Below, piece after piece: positions 5,481-12,218 of a stretch of DNA of 21,072 nt. Source of the stretch: DASYUM01 sp036001225. GTDB lineage: Bacteria; Methylomirabilota; Methylomirabilia; Rokubacteriales; DASRDR01. The first letter of the stretch is position 1. Each line of letters begins with the position of its first letter. Where the stretch lies: contig DASYUM010000118.1 of assembly GCA_036001225.1 (NCBI GenBank), positions 1-21,072 of the forward strand, given 5' to 3'. A program made the position numbers and the translations under genes. The notes under the pieces are model-generated. The model saw only the letters and a list, made by a program, of their open reading frames with translations. It was not told the DNA's origin and searched no databases.

Positions 5481-6005
5481 TCACGTGCGGGGGACGATCA
5501 CCCCGCACACCACGCGCCCCCCCGAGTCCCCGGTGGGGTCCGTCTTCTGATCGTCGGCCTTCTCGTGGACGACGATCGCGCTCCCATCGCCGTCGAAGAC
5601 CGAGAGGAGCCCATCCCGCAGCGTCACCCGGTCCGTCGTCGCCTCGTAGCGGGCGTTCCCGCTGGCGTCGGCCACCAGATTCGGCAGGTCCCCGGCGTGA
5701 GCGCCCTCGGGGGACTCCAGGCCGTGCTTCCTGCCGAGCGGGTTGTAGTGGCCACCGGCCGTGGTGAACGCGGGCGGGTCGCACCGGCCGACGGCGTGGA
5801 TGTGGATGCCGTGCTGGCCGGGGGTGAGTCCGCGGGCCTGGACCACCAGGCGCACCTTGCCGTCCTGCTCGGTCAGATTGGCTGTTCCTACGGTCTCACC
5901 GCGGGCGTTCTTCAGCTCCGCGGTCGCCGCTGGCGCACCCCCCCCGGTCATTGCCGCGCAGCCGGCCAGCGCGAGACTGCTCGCCAGCACCACGATCATC
6001 CTCAT
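5481..6005 (-). CDS. sodC: Cu/Zn superoxide dismutase, lipoprotein type
   Basis: It converts superoxide to hydrogen peroxide and oxygen outside the cytoplasm. The 174-residue precursor has a signal peptide ending in the lipobox LAGC (C16), so the enzyme is membrane-anchored in the envelope. All metal ligands are visible: copper H68, H70 (GIHIHAVG) and H147 (VVHEKADD), bridging H86 (GGHYNP), and zinc H94, H103 and D106 (HAGDLPNL). The disulfide pair is C75 (GRCDPP) and C167 (VVCGVI), with the active-site arginine at R164. ATG 6005 follows AAAGGAGG; a second ATG two codons later is possible. It is transcribed alone and divergently from the quinone oxidoreductase. Its downstream side abuts the miniature element. 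Confidence 0.95.
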   Translation of the reverse strand: MRMIVVLASSLALAGCAAMTGGGAPAATAELKNARGETVGTANLTEQDGKVRLVVQARGLTPGQHGIHIHAVGRCDPPAFTTAGGHYNPLGRKHGLESPEGAHAGDLPNLVADASGNARYEATTDRVTLRDGLLSVFDGDGSAIVVHEKADDQKTDPTGDSGGRVVCGVIVPRT

Positions 6006-6043
6006 GGGAGCCTCCTTTCGGCCGTGGCCCGAAGACGAGTTCC

Positions 6044-6049
6044 ATCATA
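6044..6049 (-). promoter_or_regulatory. Probable sodC -10 box (TATGAT)
   Basis: TATGAT on the minus strand, about 38 nt upstream of the sodC ATG. The best -35 at the right distance (TTCAAC, 6068-6073) is weak and lies on the same bases as the -35 of the divergent quinone oxidoreductase promoter, so the two promoters would compete. Confidence 0.4.
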
Positions 6050-6068
6050 GCCGAACGGCACCGACCGG

Positions 6069-6098
6069 TTGAAGGGCCGGGGCGAAAGGCCCTATCAT
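6069..6098 (+). promoter_or_regulatory. Promoter of the quinone oxidoreductase-LysE pair (TTGAAG - 18 nt - TATCAT)
   Basis: The -35 TTGAAG is at 6069-6074 and the -10 TATCAT at 6093-6098, giving a leader of about 48 nt before ATG 6153. It is back-to-back with the sodC promoter, sharing the -35 region. Confidence 0.55.
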
Positions 6099-6152
6099 CG
6101 ACCATCGACCCCGTCCGCTCCATTCGCCCACCCGCCAGCGAGGAGGTTCTCG

Positions 6153-7121
6153 ATGCGAGCGATCCGCGTGTCGCAGTACGGCGGCCCCGAAGTGATGAAG
6201 CTGGAAGAGCTGCCCACCCCCAAGCCGGGCGAGGGCCAGGCGCTCGTCCGCATCGAAGCGGCCGGCGTGAACTTCATCGACGTCTATCAGCGGACCGGGC
6301 TCTACAAGGGCCCGCTGCCGCTGCCACTCGGCCTGGAAGGCGCCGGCGTGGTGGAAGAGGTCGGCCCCGGCGTCACCACCGTCAAGCCCGGCGCCCGCGT
6401 GGCCTGGACCGGCGTCCCCGGCTCCTACGCGACCCACAACCTGGTGCCGGCCGACCGGCTCGTCTTGCTGCCCGCCGGGCTCGACGCCCGGGCCGGGGCC
6501 GCGGCCATGCTCCAGGGCATGACCGCGCACTACCTCGCCCACTCCTCGTATCCGCTCAAGCGGGGCGATAGCTGTCTGGTCCACGCCGCCGCCGGCGGGG
6601 TCGGGCTGCTCCTCGTGCAGATGGCCAAGCGCGCGGGCGCTCGGGTGATCGGCACCGTCTCCACCGAGGAGAAGGCCAAGTTCGCCCGCGAGGCCGGCAC
6701 CGACGACGTCATCCTGTACACCAGGCAGGACTTCGAGGCCGAGGTGAAGCGGCTGACCGGCGGCAAGGGGCTCCAAGTCGTCTACGACTCGGTGGCCAAG
6801 GACACGTTCGACAAGGGCCTGAACTGTCTGGCGCTGCGCGGGTTCATGATCCTCTACGGCCAGTCGAGCGGTCCCATCGGACCCTTCGATCCTCAGATCC
6901 TGAATCAGAAGGGCTCGCTCTTCCTCCAGCGGCCGAGCCTCAACCACCACATCGCGACCCGGGAGGATCTGGAGAAGCGGGCCGGAGAGGTGCTCGGCTG
7001 GATCCAGAAGGGCGAGCTGAAGCTGCGCATCGGGGCCACCTTCCCGCTGGCCGAGGCCGCCGAGGCGCATCGCCAGCTCGAGGGTCGCAAGACCACCGGC
7101 AAAGTCTTGCTGATCCCCTAG
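6153..7121 (+). CDS. NADPH:quinone oxidoreductase (zinc-free MDR, QOR type)
   Basis: A 322-residue zeta-crystallin/QorA-like enzyme expected to reduce quinones with NADPH in the cytosol. Typical QOR blocks are present: RVSQYGGPEVM at the start, AAGVNFIDVYQRTGLY at 36-51, GLEGAGVVEEVG at 60-71, the nucleotide-binding AAGGVG at 146-151, and QSSGPIGPFDP near 235-245. There are no zinc ligands, as expected for QOR. ATG 6153 is preceded by AGGAGG and is preferred to an upstream in-frame ATG at 6069 that lies in the promoter. LysE-type exporter follows after 5 nt. Opposite it is sodC, so a shared response to oxidative or redox-cycling stress is plausible but not shown. Confidence 0.9.
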   Translation: MRAIRVSQYGGPEVMKLEELPTPKPGEGQALVRIEAAGVNFIDVYQRTGLYKGPLPLPLGLEGAGVVEEVGPGVTTVKPGARVAWTGVPGSYATHNLVPADRLVLLPAGLDARAGAAAMLQGMTAHYLAHSSYPLKRGDSCLVHAAAGGVGLLLVQMAKRAGARVIGTVSTEEKAKFAREAGTDDVILYTRQDFEAEVKRLTGGKGLQVVYDSVAKDTFDKGLNCLALRGFMILYGQSSGPIGPFDPQILNQKGSLFLQRPSLNHHIATREDLEKRAGEVLGWIQKGELKLRIGATFPLAEAAEAHRQLEGRKTTGKVLLIP

Positions 7122-7126
7122 CGACA

Positions 7127-7774
7127 ATGCCCCTCCTCGTCCTTCCCGATCCGTCGCGGCTCGGGTTCTTCGTAGTCTCGGCGCTCGTGTTGCTGCTGAC
7201 GCCGGGGCCCGCGGTCCTCTACATCGTGGCGCGGAGCCTCGATCAGGGCCGCCGGGCCGGGCTCGTCTCGATGCTGGGCGTTCACGCGGGCACCCTGGTC
7301 CACGTGGGCGCCGCCGCCGCCGGCCTGTCCGCCTTGCTCATGACGTCGGCCACGGCCTTCGCCGTCGTGAAGTACCTGGGGGCCGCCTATCTCGTCTACC
7401 TCGGGGTGCGGCGGCTGCTCGACCGCGCCGAGCCGATGGCCGTTTCCGGCGGCGAGCGCTCGTTGCGACGGGCCTTCCTCGAGGGTGTCGTGGTGAACGT
7501 CCTGAACCCCAAGACCGCCCTCTTCTTCCTGGCCTTCCTGCCACAGTTCGTCGATCCGGCGCGCGGCGCCGTCGGCGCTCAGGTCCTCGCCCTCGGGATG
7601 CTGTTCGTCGCGCTCGGCGTCGTGACGGACGGGCTCTATGCGCTGTCGGCGGGCCACGCCGGCCACTGGCTGCGGAAAGGTGGCGGGGTGATCCGCGCCC
7701 AGCGCTACGTCACCGGGAGCGTGTACATCGGGCTCGGGCTCGTGGCGGCCTTCGCCGACGGCCGCCGGAAGTAG
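7127..7774 (+). CDS. LysE/RhtB-family amino-acid exporter
   Basis: A 215-residue inner-membrane protein with about six hydrophobic segments. It has the family signatures LTPGPAVLYIVARSLDQGRRAGL (about 24-46, after the first hydrophobic segment) and LNPKTALFFLAFLPQFVDP (about 126-144). The superfamily exports amino acids and derivatives; the cargo is not predictable. It starts 5 nt after the quinone oxidoreductase stop and lacks a clear Shine-Dalgarno sequence, so translation is probably coupled. It converges tail-to-tail on the E1-beta gene with an 8-nt gap and no hairpin between. Confidence 0.88.
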   Translation: MPLLVLPDPSRLGFFVVSALVLLLTPGPAVLYIVARSLDQGRRAGLVSMLGVHAGTLVHVGAAAAGLSALLMTSATAFAVVKYLGAAYLVYLGVRRLLDRAEPMAVSGGERSLRRAFLEGVVVNVLNPKTALFFLAFLPQFVDPARGAVGAQVLALGMLFVALGVVTDGLYALSAGHAGHWLRKGGGVIRAQRYVTGSVYIGLGLVAAFADGRRK

Positions 7775-7782
7775 CGCCGGCC

Positions 7783-8757
7783 CTACGCCAGCTTGCGGAC
7801 GGCCTCCACGATGCGCTCGACGGTCGGCACCGTCTCGCGCTCGAGGTTCTCGTTGAAAGGCATGGGGACGTCGTGGGCGCCCAGGCGGACGACCGGCGCG
7901 TCGAGATCGTCGAAGGCCTCCTCCATCACGGTCGCGGCGATCTCGGCCCCGACGCCGAAGCCCTTCACCGCCTCGTGGACGACGACGAGGCGGTGGGTCT
8001 TCCGCGCCGAGGCGAGGACCGCCTCCCGATCCCAGGGCCGGATCGTTCGCAGGTCGAGCACCTCGCACGAGATGCCTCGCTGACCGAGGAGGTCGGCGGC
8101 CTCCTGGCAGCGATGGGCCATGAGGCTGTAGGTGACGAGCGTCACGTCGGTCCCCTCCCGCCGCCGGGCCGCCACCCCGATCCGCTCGAGTCCCTCCCCA
8201 TCCGGGACGTCGCCCTTCACGAAGTAGAGCATCTTGTGCTCGAGGAAGACCACCGGGTTGGGGTTGCGGATCGCTGCCAGCAGGAGGCCCTTGGCATCGG
8301 CGGGCGAGGACGGACAGACCACGATCAGGCCGGGGACATGGGCGAACCACGCCTCCAGGCTCTGCGAGTGCTGGGCGGCCAGCTTCACCCCCGAGCCCTG
8401 CGCCGCCCGGACGACGATCGGCACCGTGCCCTTGCCGCCGAACATGTAGCGGAGCTTGGCCGCCTGGTTGACGAGCTGGTCCATGGTCAGGGCCAGGAAG
8501 TCCACGAACCCTCCGCACTCGACGACCGGCCGCATCCCGGCCACCGCCGCCCCGATGGCGTGGCCGACGATCGAGGCTTCGGAGATCGGCGTGTCGCGGA
8601 TGCGCTCGGGGCCGAACTTGTCGAGCAGCCCGCGGCTGGTGGCGAAGATCCCCCCGATGGCGCCCACGTCCTCGCCCATGAGGAAGACGCGGGGATCGCG
8701 CTCCATCTCCTCGCGCAGGCCTTCGCAGATCGCTTCGGCGACGCTCAGCGTATGCAT
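7783..8757 (-). CDS. 2-oxoacid/acetoin dehydrogenase E1 component, beta subunit
   Basis: A 324-residue beta subunit of a TPP-dependent alpha2beta2 E1 (pyruvate, acetoin or branched-chain type). The N-terminal transketolase-like pyrimidine-binding domain includes FLMGEDVG (25-32) and the TPP-activating glutamate E60 in ISEASIVGHAIGAA. AAQGSGVKLAAQHSQSLEAWFAHVPGL is the usual centre. The C-terminal domain (about 200-324) includes LRTIRPWD and VVHEAVKGFGVGAEIAA. ATG 8757 follows GGAGGAGAGG. It lies 112 nt downstream of E1-alpha on the same strand. No E2 or lipoamide dehydrogenase gene is adjacent, so the complex partners must be elsewhere or absent. Sequence alone does not separate acetoin from pyruvate as substrate. 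Confidence 0.92.
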   Translation of the reverse strand: MHTLSVAEAICEGLREEMERDPRVFLMGEDVGAIGGIFATSRGLLDKFGPERIRDTPISEASIVGHAIGAAVAGMRPVVECGGFVDFLALTMDQLVNQAAKLRYMFGGKGTVPIVVRAAQGSGVKLAAQHSQSLEAWFAHVPGLIVVCPSSPADAKGLLLAAIRNPNPVVFLEHKMLYFVKGDVPDGEGLERIGVAARRREGTDVTLVTYSLMAHRCQEAADLLGQRGISCEVLDLRTIRPWDREAVLASARKTHRLVVVHEAVKGFGVGAEIAATVMEEAFDDLDAPVVRLGAHDVPMPFNENLERETVPTVERIVEAVRKLA

Positions 8758-8771
8758 TCTGTCCGTCCTCT

Positions 8772-8865
8772 CCTCCCTGGGGGAGGCAGGCCCGATCCGG
8801 TCGCCGAATGGCGACCGGCCCGGCTTCGCCGGGAGGGCCGTGGGAGGGGGGCGGAGCCCCCCTCC
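8772..8865. repeat. Four consecutive perfect hairpins between E1-alpha and E1-beta
   Basis: Within 94 nt lie CCTCCC-TGG-GGGAGG (8772-8786), CCGGTCGCC-GAAT-GGCGACCGG (8797-8818), CCCGGC-TTC-GCCGGG (8819-8833) and GGAGGGGGGC-GGA-GCCCCCCTCC (8843-8865). The last begins 4 nt past the E1-alpha stop and matches the base of the hairpin at 5101-5129. Together they may act as a processing or attenuation element setting subunit ratios, or as a REP-like repeat cluster. Confidence 0.65.
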
Positions 8866-8869
8866 GAAG

Positions 8870-9868
8870 TTAGTAGGGGGCGTAGACGTCGGTGAACATC
8901 TCCGGGAGGTCGGGGTCCGGCGAGCGCTCGGCGAACTCGATGGCGTCCTCGATCTCCTTGGCCACCTCGCGCTGGATCTGGCCGATCCGCTCGGGAGTGA
9001 GGAGGCCGGCCTTGCCCAGCTCCTTCTCGGCCAGCGCGACCGGGTCGCGCTCCCGCCACTCCAGCTCCTCTTCCCGCTGCCGGTAGGCGCGGGTATCGGG
9101 GCGCATCGCCGAGTGACCGTACCAGCGGTAGGTCTTGCACTCCAGCAGCGTGGGCCCCAGGCCCGAGCGCGCCCGGTGGAGCGCCTCCCGCGTCGCCCGC
9201 ACCACCGCCCGCAGGTCGTTGCCGGCGATCTGGTGCCCGGGGAAGCCGAAGCCCTGGGCGCGGTCGGCCAACTGCTTGAGCGCGGTCATCTTGTCCACCG
9301 GGGTCGAGAGCGCGTACAGGTTGTTCTCGCAGACGAAGATCACCGGCAGCTTCCAGATGGCCGCCATGTTCATCGCTTCGAACACCACGCCCTGGTTGAT
9401 GCCGCCGTCGCCGAAGAAGCAGACGACGGCCTGCCCGGTGTTCCGCATCTTGGCCGCCAGCGCCGCGCCGCCGGCGATGGGGGCGCCGCTGCCCACGATG
9501 CCGGTGCAGCCGATGATGTACTGGTCGAGGTCGGCGATGTGCATGGAGCCGCCCTTGCCCTTGTTCGACCCCGTCCGCTTGCCGAAGAGCTCGGCCATCA
9601 TCTCGGCCGTCTTCATCCCCTTGGCGATGCAGTGACCGTGGCCGCGGTGGTTCGACACGATGTAGTCGCTCGGCTCCAGGACTCCGCAGACCCCAGCCGC
9701 CACCGCCTCCTGACCGACCGACGGGTGAGCGGTGCCCTTGATCTTCCCTTCCTTGAGGAGCGGCATGATGCGCTCCTCGAACTGGCGGATGCGCATCATG
9801 ACCGTGTAGAGGTCGATCCACTTCTCGGCGGGAAGACCCTCGAAGCTCTTGGGGGCGGCAGCGGTCAT
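8870..9868 (-). CDS. 2-oxoacid/acetoin dehydrogenase E1 component, alpha subunit
   Basis: The 332-residue partner of the beta subunit; together they decarboxylate a 2-oxoacid or cleave acetoin on TPP. The TPP/Mg motif starts with GDG at 153-155 and ends with NN at 182-183 (GDGGINQG through CENNLYAL), at the canonical spacing. NHRGHGHCIAKG (73-84) and GKGGSMHIADL (105-114) are also family blocks and resemble acetoin dehydrogenase (AcoA) slightly more than pyruvate dehydrogenase. ATG 9868 follows GGAGGGAG. It lies 79 nt after a D-2-hydroxyacid dehydrogenase on the same strand, whose 2-oxoacid product could in principle feed E1, with a hairpin in the gap. Confidence 0.92.
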   Translation of the reverse strand: MTAAAPKSFEGLPAEKWIDLYTVMMRIRQFEERIMPLLKEGKIKGTAHPSVGQEAVAAGVCGVLEPSDYIVSNHRGHGHCIAKGMKTAEMMAELFGKRTGSNKGKGGSMHIADLDQYIIGCTGIVGSGAPIAGGAALAAKMRNTGQAVVCFFGDGGINQGVVFEAMNMAAIWKLPVIFVCENNLYALSTPVDKMTALKQLADRAQGFGFPGHQIAGNDLRAVVRATREALHRARSGLGPTLLECKTYRWYGHSAMRPDTRAYRQREEELEWRERDPVALAEKELGKAGLLTPERIGQIQREVAKEIEDAIEFAERSPDPDLPEMFTDVYAPY

Positions 9869-9888
9869 GGGTGTTCTCCCTCCATCTG

Positions 9889-9921
9889 GTCGCGACGGCT
9901 GCGGCCAGCGGCCGTCGCGAC
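9889..9921. repeat. 11-bp perfect inverted repeat between hydroxyacid dehydrogenase and E1-alpha
   Basis: GTCGCGACGGC and its exact reverse complement at 9911-9921, separated by 11 nt that can pair further. It lies 26 nt after the dehydrogenase stop and just before the E1-alpha ribosome site. It could be a terminator without a T-tract or an operator/leader structure of the E1 genes. Confidence 0.5.
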
Positions 9922-9947
9922 GTCGCTCTCTTCTCGGAAACCGGCGC

Positions 9948-10937
9948 TCAGCGGACGGCGAGCGCCTCGGGGTTCAGCAGGCAGTCGGCCGCCGGCGCCT
10001 GGCCGTGGTGGAGGGCGAGGATGGCGTCGATGGCGCGATTGGCCATGGCGACCTCCGAGGTGAGGTCCACACCAGCCAGGTGCGGGCTGACCAGCACGTT
10101 GTCGAGGGCGAAGAGCGGCGAGCTCGTCAGCGGCTCCCGCTCGAAGACGTCGAGCCCGGCCCCGGCCAACCGTCCGATGGTGAGCGCCTCGTAGAGCGCG
10201 GCCTCGTCCACCAGCGTGCCGCGGGCGGTATTGATCAGGTGGGCGCTCGGCTTCATGAGGGCGAGCCGCTCGCGGTTGATCAGGTGCCGGGTCTCCGGCG
10301 TGGCCGGGCAGTGCAGGGTGACCAGGTCGGCCTGGCCGAGCAGCGTCTCCAGCGAGACCAGCTCGATCCCGTGCGCCCGCACGAAGGCGAGGTCGGGTGC
10401 CGTCTCGTAGGCCAGGATCCGCATGTCGAAGCCGCGGCAGCGCCGGGCGACCGCCTGGCCGATCCGCCCCAGCCCGATGATCCCCACGGTGGCCTGCCAC
10501 AGACCCGGACGAAACTCCGTCTGCCAGTGGCCCCCGGTGAGCAGGCGGTGGCTCTGGAGGAGGCCGCGCTGGAGCGCGCACATCAGGGCCAGCGCGTAGT
10601 CGGCGACCGCCTCGTGGTTGGCGCCGATGGCGGTGCAGACGGCCACCCCGTGGCGGGTGGCCGCCTCCAGGTCGATGGCGTCGAAGCCGACCCCCCAGCG
10701 GGACACGATGCGGAGGTCGGGCGCGCTCTTGAAGACGCGCTCGGTGTACGGCTCGCTGCTGGCGAGGGTGGCGAACACGCCGGGGAGGGCCTCGATCAGC
10801 TCATCCTCGCTGAGCTTGCCGCCGGCGCGGCCGATCTTGCGGACCACCTCCAGGCCGGCCTCGGTGAGCCGGCGAAGGTAGGGCGCCTCCCGCCGGTACA
10901 TGTGGGCGACGTTGACGAGAACGCGGTTGGCGCTCAT
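9948..10937 (-). CDS. D-2-hydroxyacid dehydrogenase (PGDH-like)
   Basis: A 329-residue NAD-dependent enzyme interconverting a D-2-hydroxyacid and the 2-oxoacid. It has an N-terminal substrate domain (1 to about 105), the Rossmann fingerprint GLGRIG at 155-160, and the catalytic triad R239 (NTARGTLVDE), E268 (FEREPL) and H286 (SPHLAG). It lacks the C-terminal ACT or ASB domains of full-length phosphoglycerate dehydrogenase, so serine biosynthesis is not implied. ATG 10937 lies only 9 nt from a GATAAG -10 box, so the leader is a few nucleotides at most. It is divergent from another member of the same superfamily at 11008. Confidence 0.9.
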   Translation of the reverse strand: MSANRVLVNVAHMYRREAPYLRRLTEAGLEVVRKIGRAGGKLSEDELIEALPGVFATLASSEPYTERVFKSAPDLRIVSRWGVGFDAIDLEAATRHGVAVCTAIGANHEAVADYALALMCALQRGLLQSHRLLTGGHWQTEFRPGLWQATVGIIGLGRIGQAVARRCRGFDMRILAYETAPDLAFVRAHGIELVSLETLLGQADLVTLHCPATPETRHLINRERLALMKPSAHLINTARGTLVDEAALYEALTIGRLAGAGLDVFEREPLTSSPLFALDNVLVSPHLAGVDLTSEVAMANRAIDAILALHHGQAPAADCLLNPEALAVR

Positions 10938-10946
10938 CGGGCCTTT

Positions 10947-10975
10947 CTTATCGCATCCCCGCCGCCGGCCGTCAA
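10947..10975 (-). promoter_or_regulatory. Promoter of the D-2-hydroxyacid dehydrogenase (TTGACG - 17 nt - GATAAG)
   Basis: On the minus strand, TTGACG (10975-10970) and GATAAG (10952-10947) are 17 nt apart. The predicted start near 10940 leaves about 2-3 nt before the ATG at 10937, so the transcript would be nearly leaderless. Confidence 0.6.
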
Positions 10976-10994
10976 GGGCGGGGGCCGGGCGTGA

Positions 10995-11000
10995 TACGAT
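10995..11000 (+). promoter_or_regulatory. -10 box (TACGAT) 7 nt before a GTG start
   Basis: TACGAT is followed by 7 nt and then GTG 11008, the TANNNT-to-start geometry of leaderless genes. No good -35 and no Shine-Dalgarno sequence are visible. It lies in the 70-nt divergent gap between the two 2-hydroxyacid dehydrogenases. Confidence 0.45.
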
Positions 11001-11007
11001 CCGCGGC

Positions 11008-11967
11008 GTGTCCGCGCTCCCGACCGTGCTCCTGTGGCTCGACGACGCCGATGTCTACCGCGCCGCCGTCGCGCGCGCAGGCCTCGCCGGCCGCGTCGAG
11101 CTCCACCGGCTGCGGGCAGGGGAGCGGCCGGCGCCGGACCTCCTCGCGCGCTGCGAGGCGCTCCTGGCCTGGCGGGTGCCGGCCGGGCTCCTGGCCGAGG
11201 CGCCGCGGCTCCGGTGGATCCAGGCCCTCACCGCCGGGGTCGAGGGGTGGCTGGCCCGGCCCGACCTGCCGCCGTCGGTCACCCTCACCTGCGCCCGCGG
11301 CACCCATCGCATCCAGATGCCGGAGAACATCCTCGGGGCGCTCTTCCACCTGACCAAGCCCTACGCCGCCGCCGCCTTCGATCAGCGCGAGCGGCACTGG
11401 ACCCGCCGGGTCTCGGAGCCGCTGGCCGGGAAGACGCTCGGCATCCTGGGGCTCGGCGCCATCGGACAGGAAGTCGCCCGTAAGGCCGACACGCTCGAGC
11501 TGACCGTGATCGGCACCCGGCGCACGCCGGCGCCGCTGCCTCACGTCACCCGGGTATACCCGCCGGAAGAGATGGCCGAGGTCCTCGGCCGGGCGGACTT
11601 CGTCCTGCTGCTCCTGCCGGTGACGCCGGCCACCCGCGGGGTGATGGACGCCGCCCGTCTGCGCGCCATGCGGCCCACCGCGTACCTCCTGAACTTCGCG
11701 CGAGGCGAGCTGGTCGTGGACGCCGACCTGGTGGAGGCGGTCCGCCGCCGGACCATCGCCGGCGCGGTCCTCGACGTGTTCACCACCGAGCCGCTGCCGG
11801 CCGAGCACCCGTTCTGGACCACCGAAGGGATCACCGTACTTCCGCACATCGGCGGCCTCCACCCGCGCCGCGACGAGCTGGTGGCCGAGCTGTTCGTCGA
11901 GAACCTGCACCGGTTCCTGGACGGCGCGACGCTCCGGGAGGTAGTCGATCGGGCCCGGGGCTACTGA
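11008..11967 (+). CDS. D-2-hydroxyacid dehydrogenase (GhrA-like)
   Basis: A 319-residue second 2-hydroxyacid dehydrogenase, more like the glyoxylate/hydroxypyruvate reductase branch. It has the Rossmann fingerprint GLGAIG at 148-153 and the catalytic residues R232 (NFARGELV), E261 (FTTEPLP) and H280 (LPHIGG). RIQMPENILGALFHLTKPY at about 101-119 is typical of GhrA-like members. GTG 11008 was chosen because the homologous N-terminus VLLWLDDADV begins there; the in-frame extension to 10900 runs through the divergent gene. It is the first gene of a three-gene operon ending with L-2-hydroxyglutarate oxidase. The substrate is unknown. Confidence 0.88.
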   Translation: MSALPTVLLWLDDADVYRAAVARAGLAGRVELHRLRAGERPAPDLLARCEALLAWRVPAGLLAEAPRLRWIQALTAGVEGWLARPDLPPSVTLTCARGTHRIQMPENILGALFHLTKPYAAAAFDQRERHWTRRVSEPLAGKTLGILGLGAIGQEVARKADTLELTVIGTRRTPAPLPHVTRVYPPEEMAEVLGRADFVLLLLPVTPATRGVMDAARLRAMRPTAYLLNFARGELVVDADLVEAVRRRTIAGAVLDVFTTEPLPAEHPFWTTEGITVLPHIGGLHPRRDELVAELFVENLHRFLDGATLREVVDRARGY

Positions 11968-11984
11968 GAGGAGCCAACCCCACA

Positions 11985-12218
11985 ATGGAACAGGCCATCT
12001 CGATCGCCGGCGCCCTGCTGATCCTCGGCGCCTACGCGGCCAACCAACTCGCCATCCTCGACCGGCGCGACCGGACCTACAACCTGCTGAACCTGGTCGG
12101 CGCGGTCGTGCTCACCGTCATCGCGTTCCGGGCCCGGCAGTGGGGCTTCGTGCTGATGGAGAGCGTGTGGGCCGTGGTCAGCATTCCGCCCCTGTTCGGC
12201 GTCATCCGGCGTGGCTGA
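11985..12218 (+). CDS. Small membrane protein, CBU_0592-like
   Basis: A 77-residue protein, hydrophobic throughout, with about three membrane segments (roughly 6-23, 35-50 and 55-70). The beginning GALLILGAYAANQL, the N-Y-N-LLNLVGAVVL centre and the aromatic W-x-V-(V)-S near the end match the small CBU_0592-like family, whose function is unknown. A GAGAGGAG ribosome site lies at 11968 and the gap to the preceding gene is 17 nt. Its stop overlaps the start of lhgO by 8 nt. Function is not known. Confidence 0.75.
   Translation: MEQAISIAGALLILGAYAANQLAILDRRDRTYNLLNLVGAVVLTVIAFRARQWGFVLMESVWAVVSIPPLFGVIRRG

Noticed and set aside
5256..6050. 264-residue plus-strand open frame over the miniature element and sodC
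   Set aside because: Antisense to an intact sodC and low-complexity upstream; no protein signature.
7118..8518. 466-residue minus-strand open frame
   Set aside because: It overlaps LysE in antisense and E1-beta in another frame, and has Arg/Gly/Pro-rich shadow composition.
8456..10063. 535-residue plus-strand open frame across the E1 genes
   Set aside because: Antisense shadow of two clearly recognisable E1 subunits; no ribosome site or domain.
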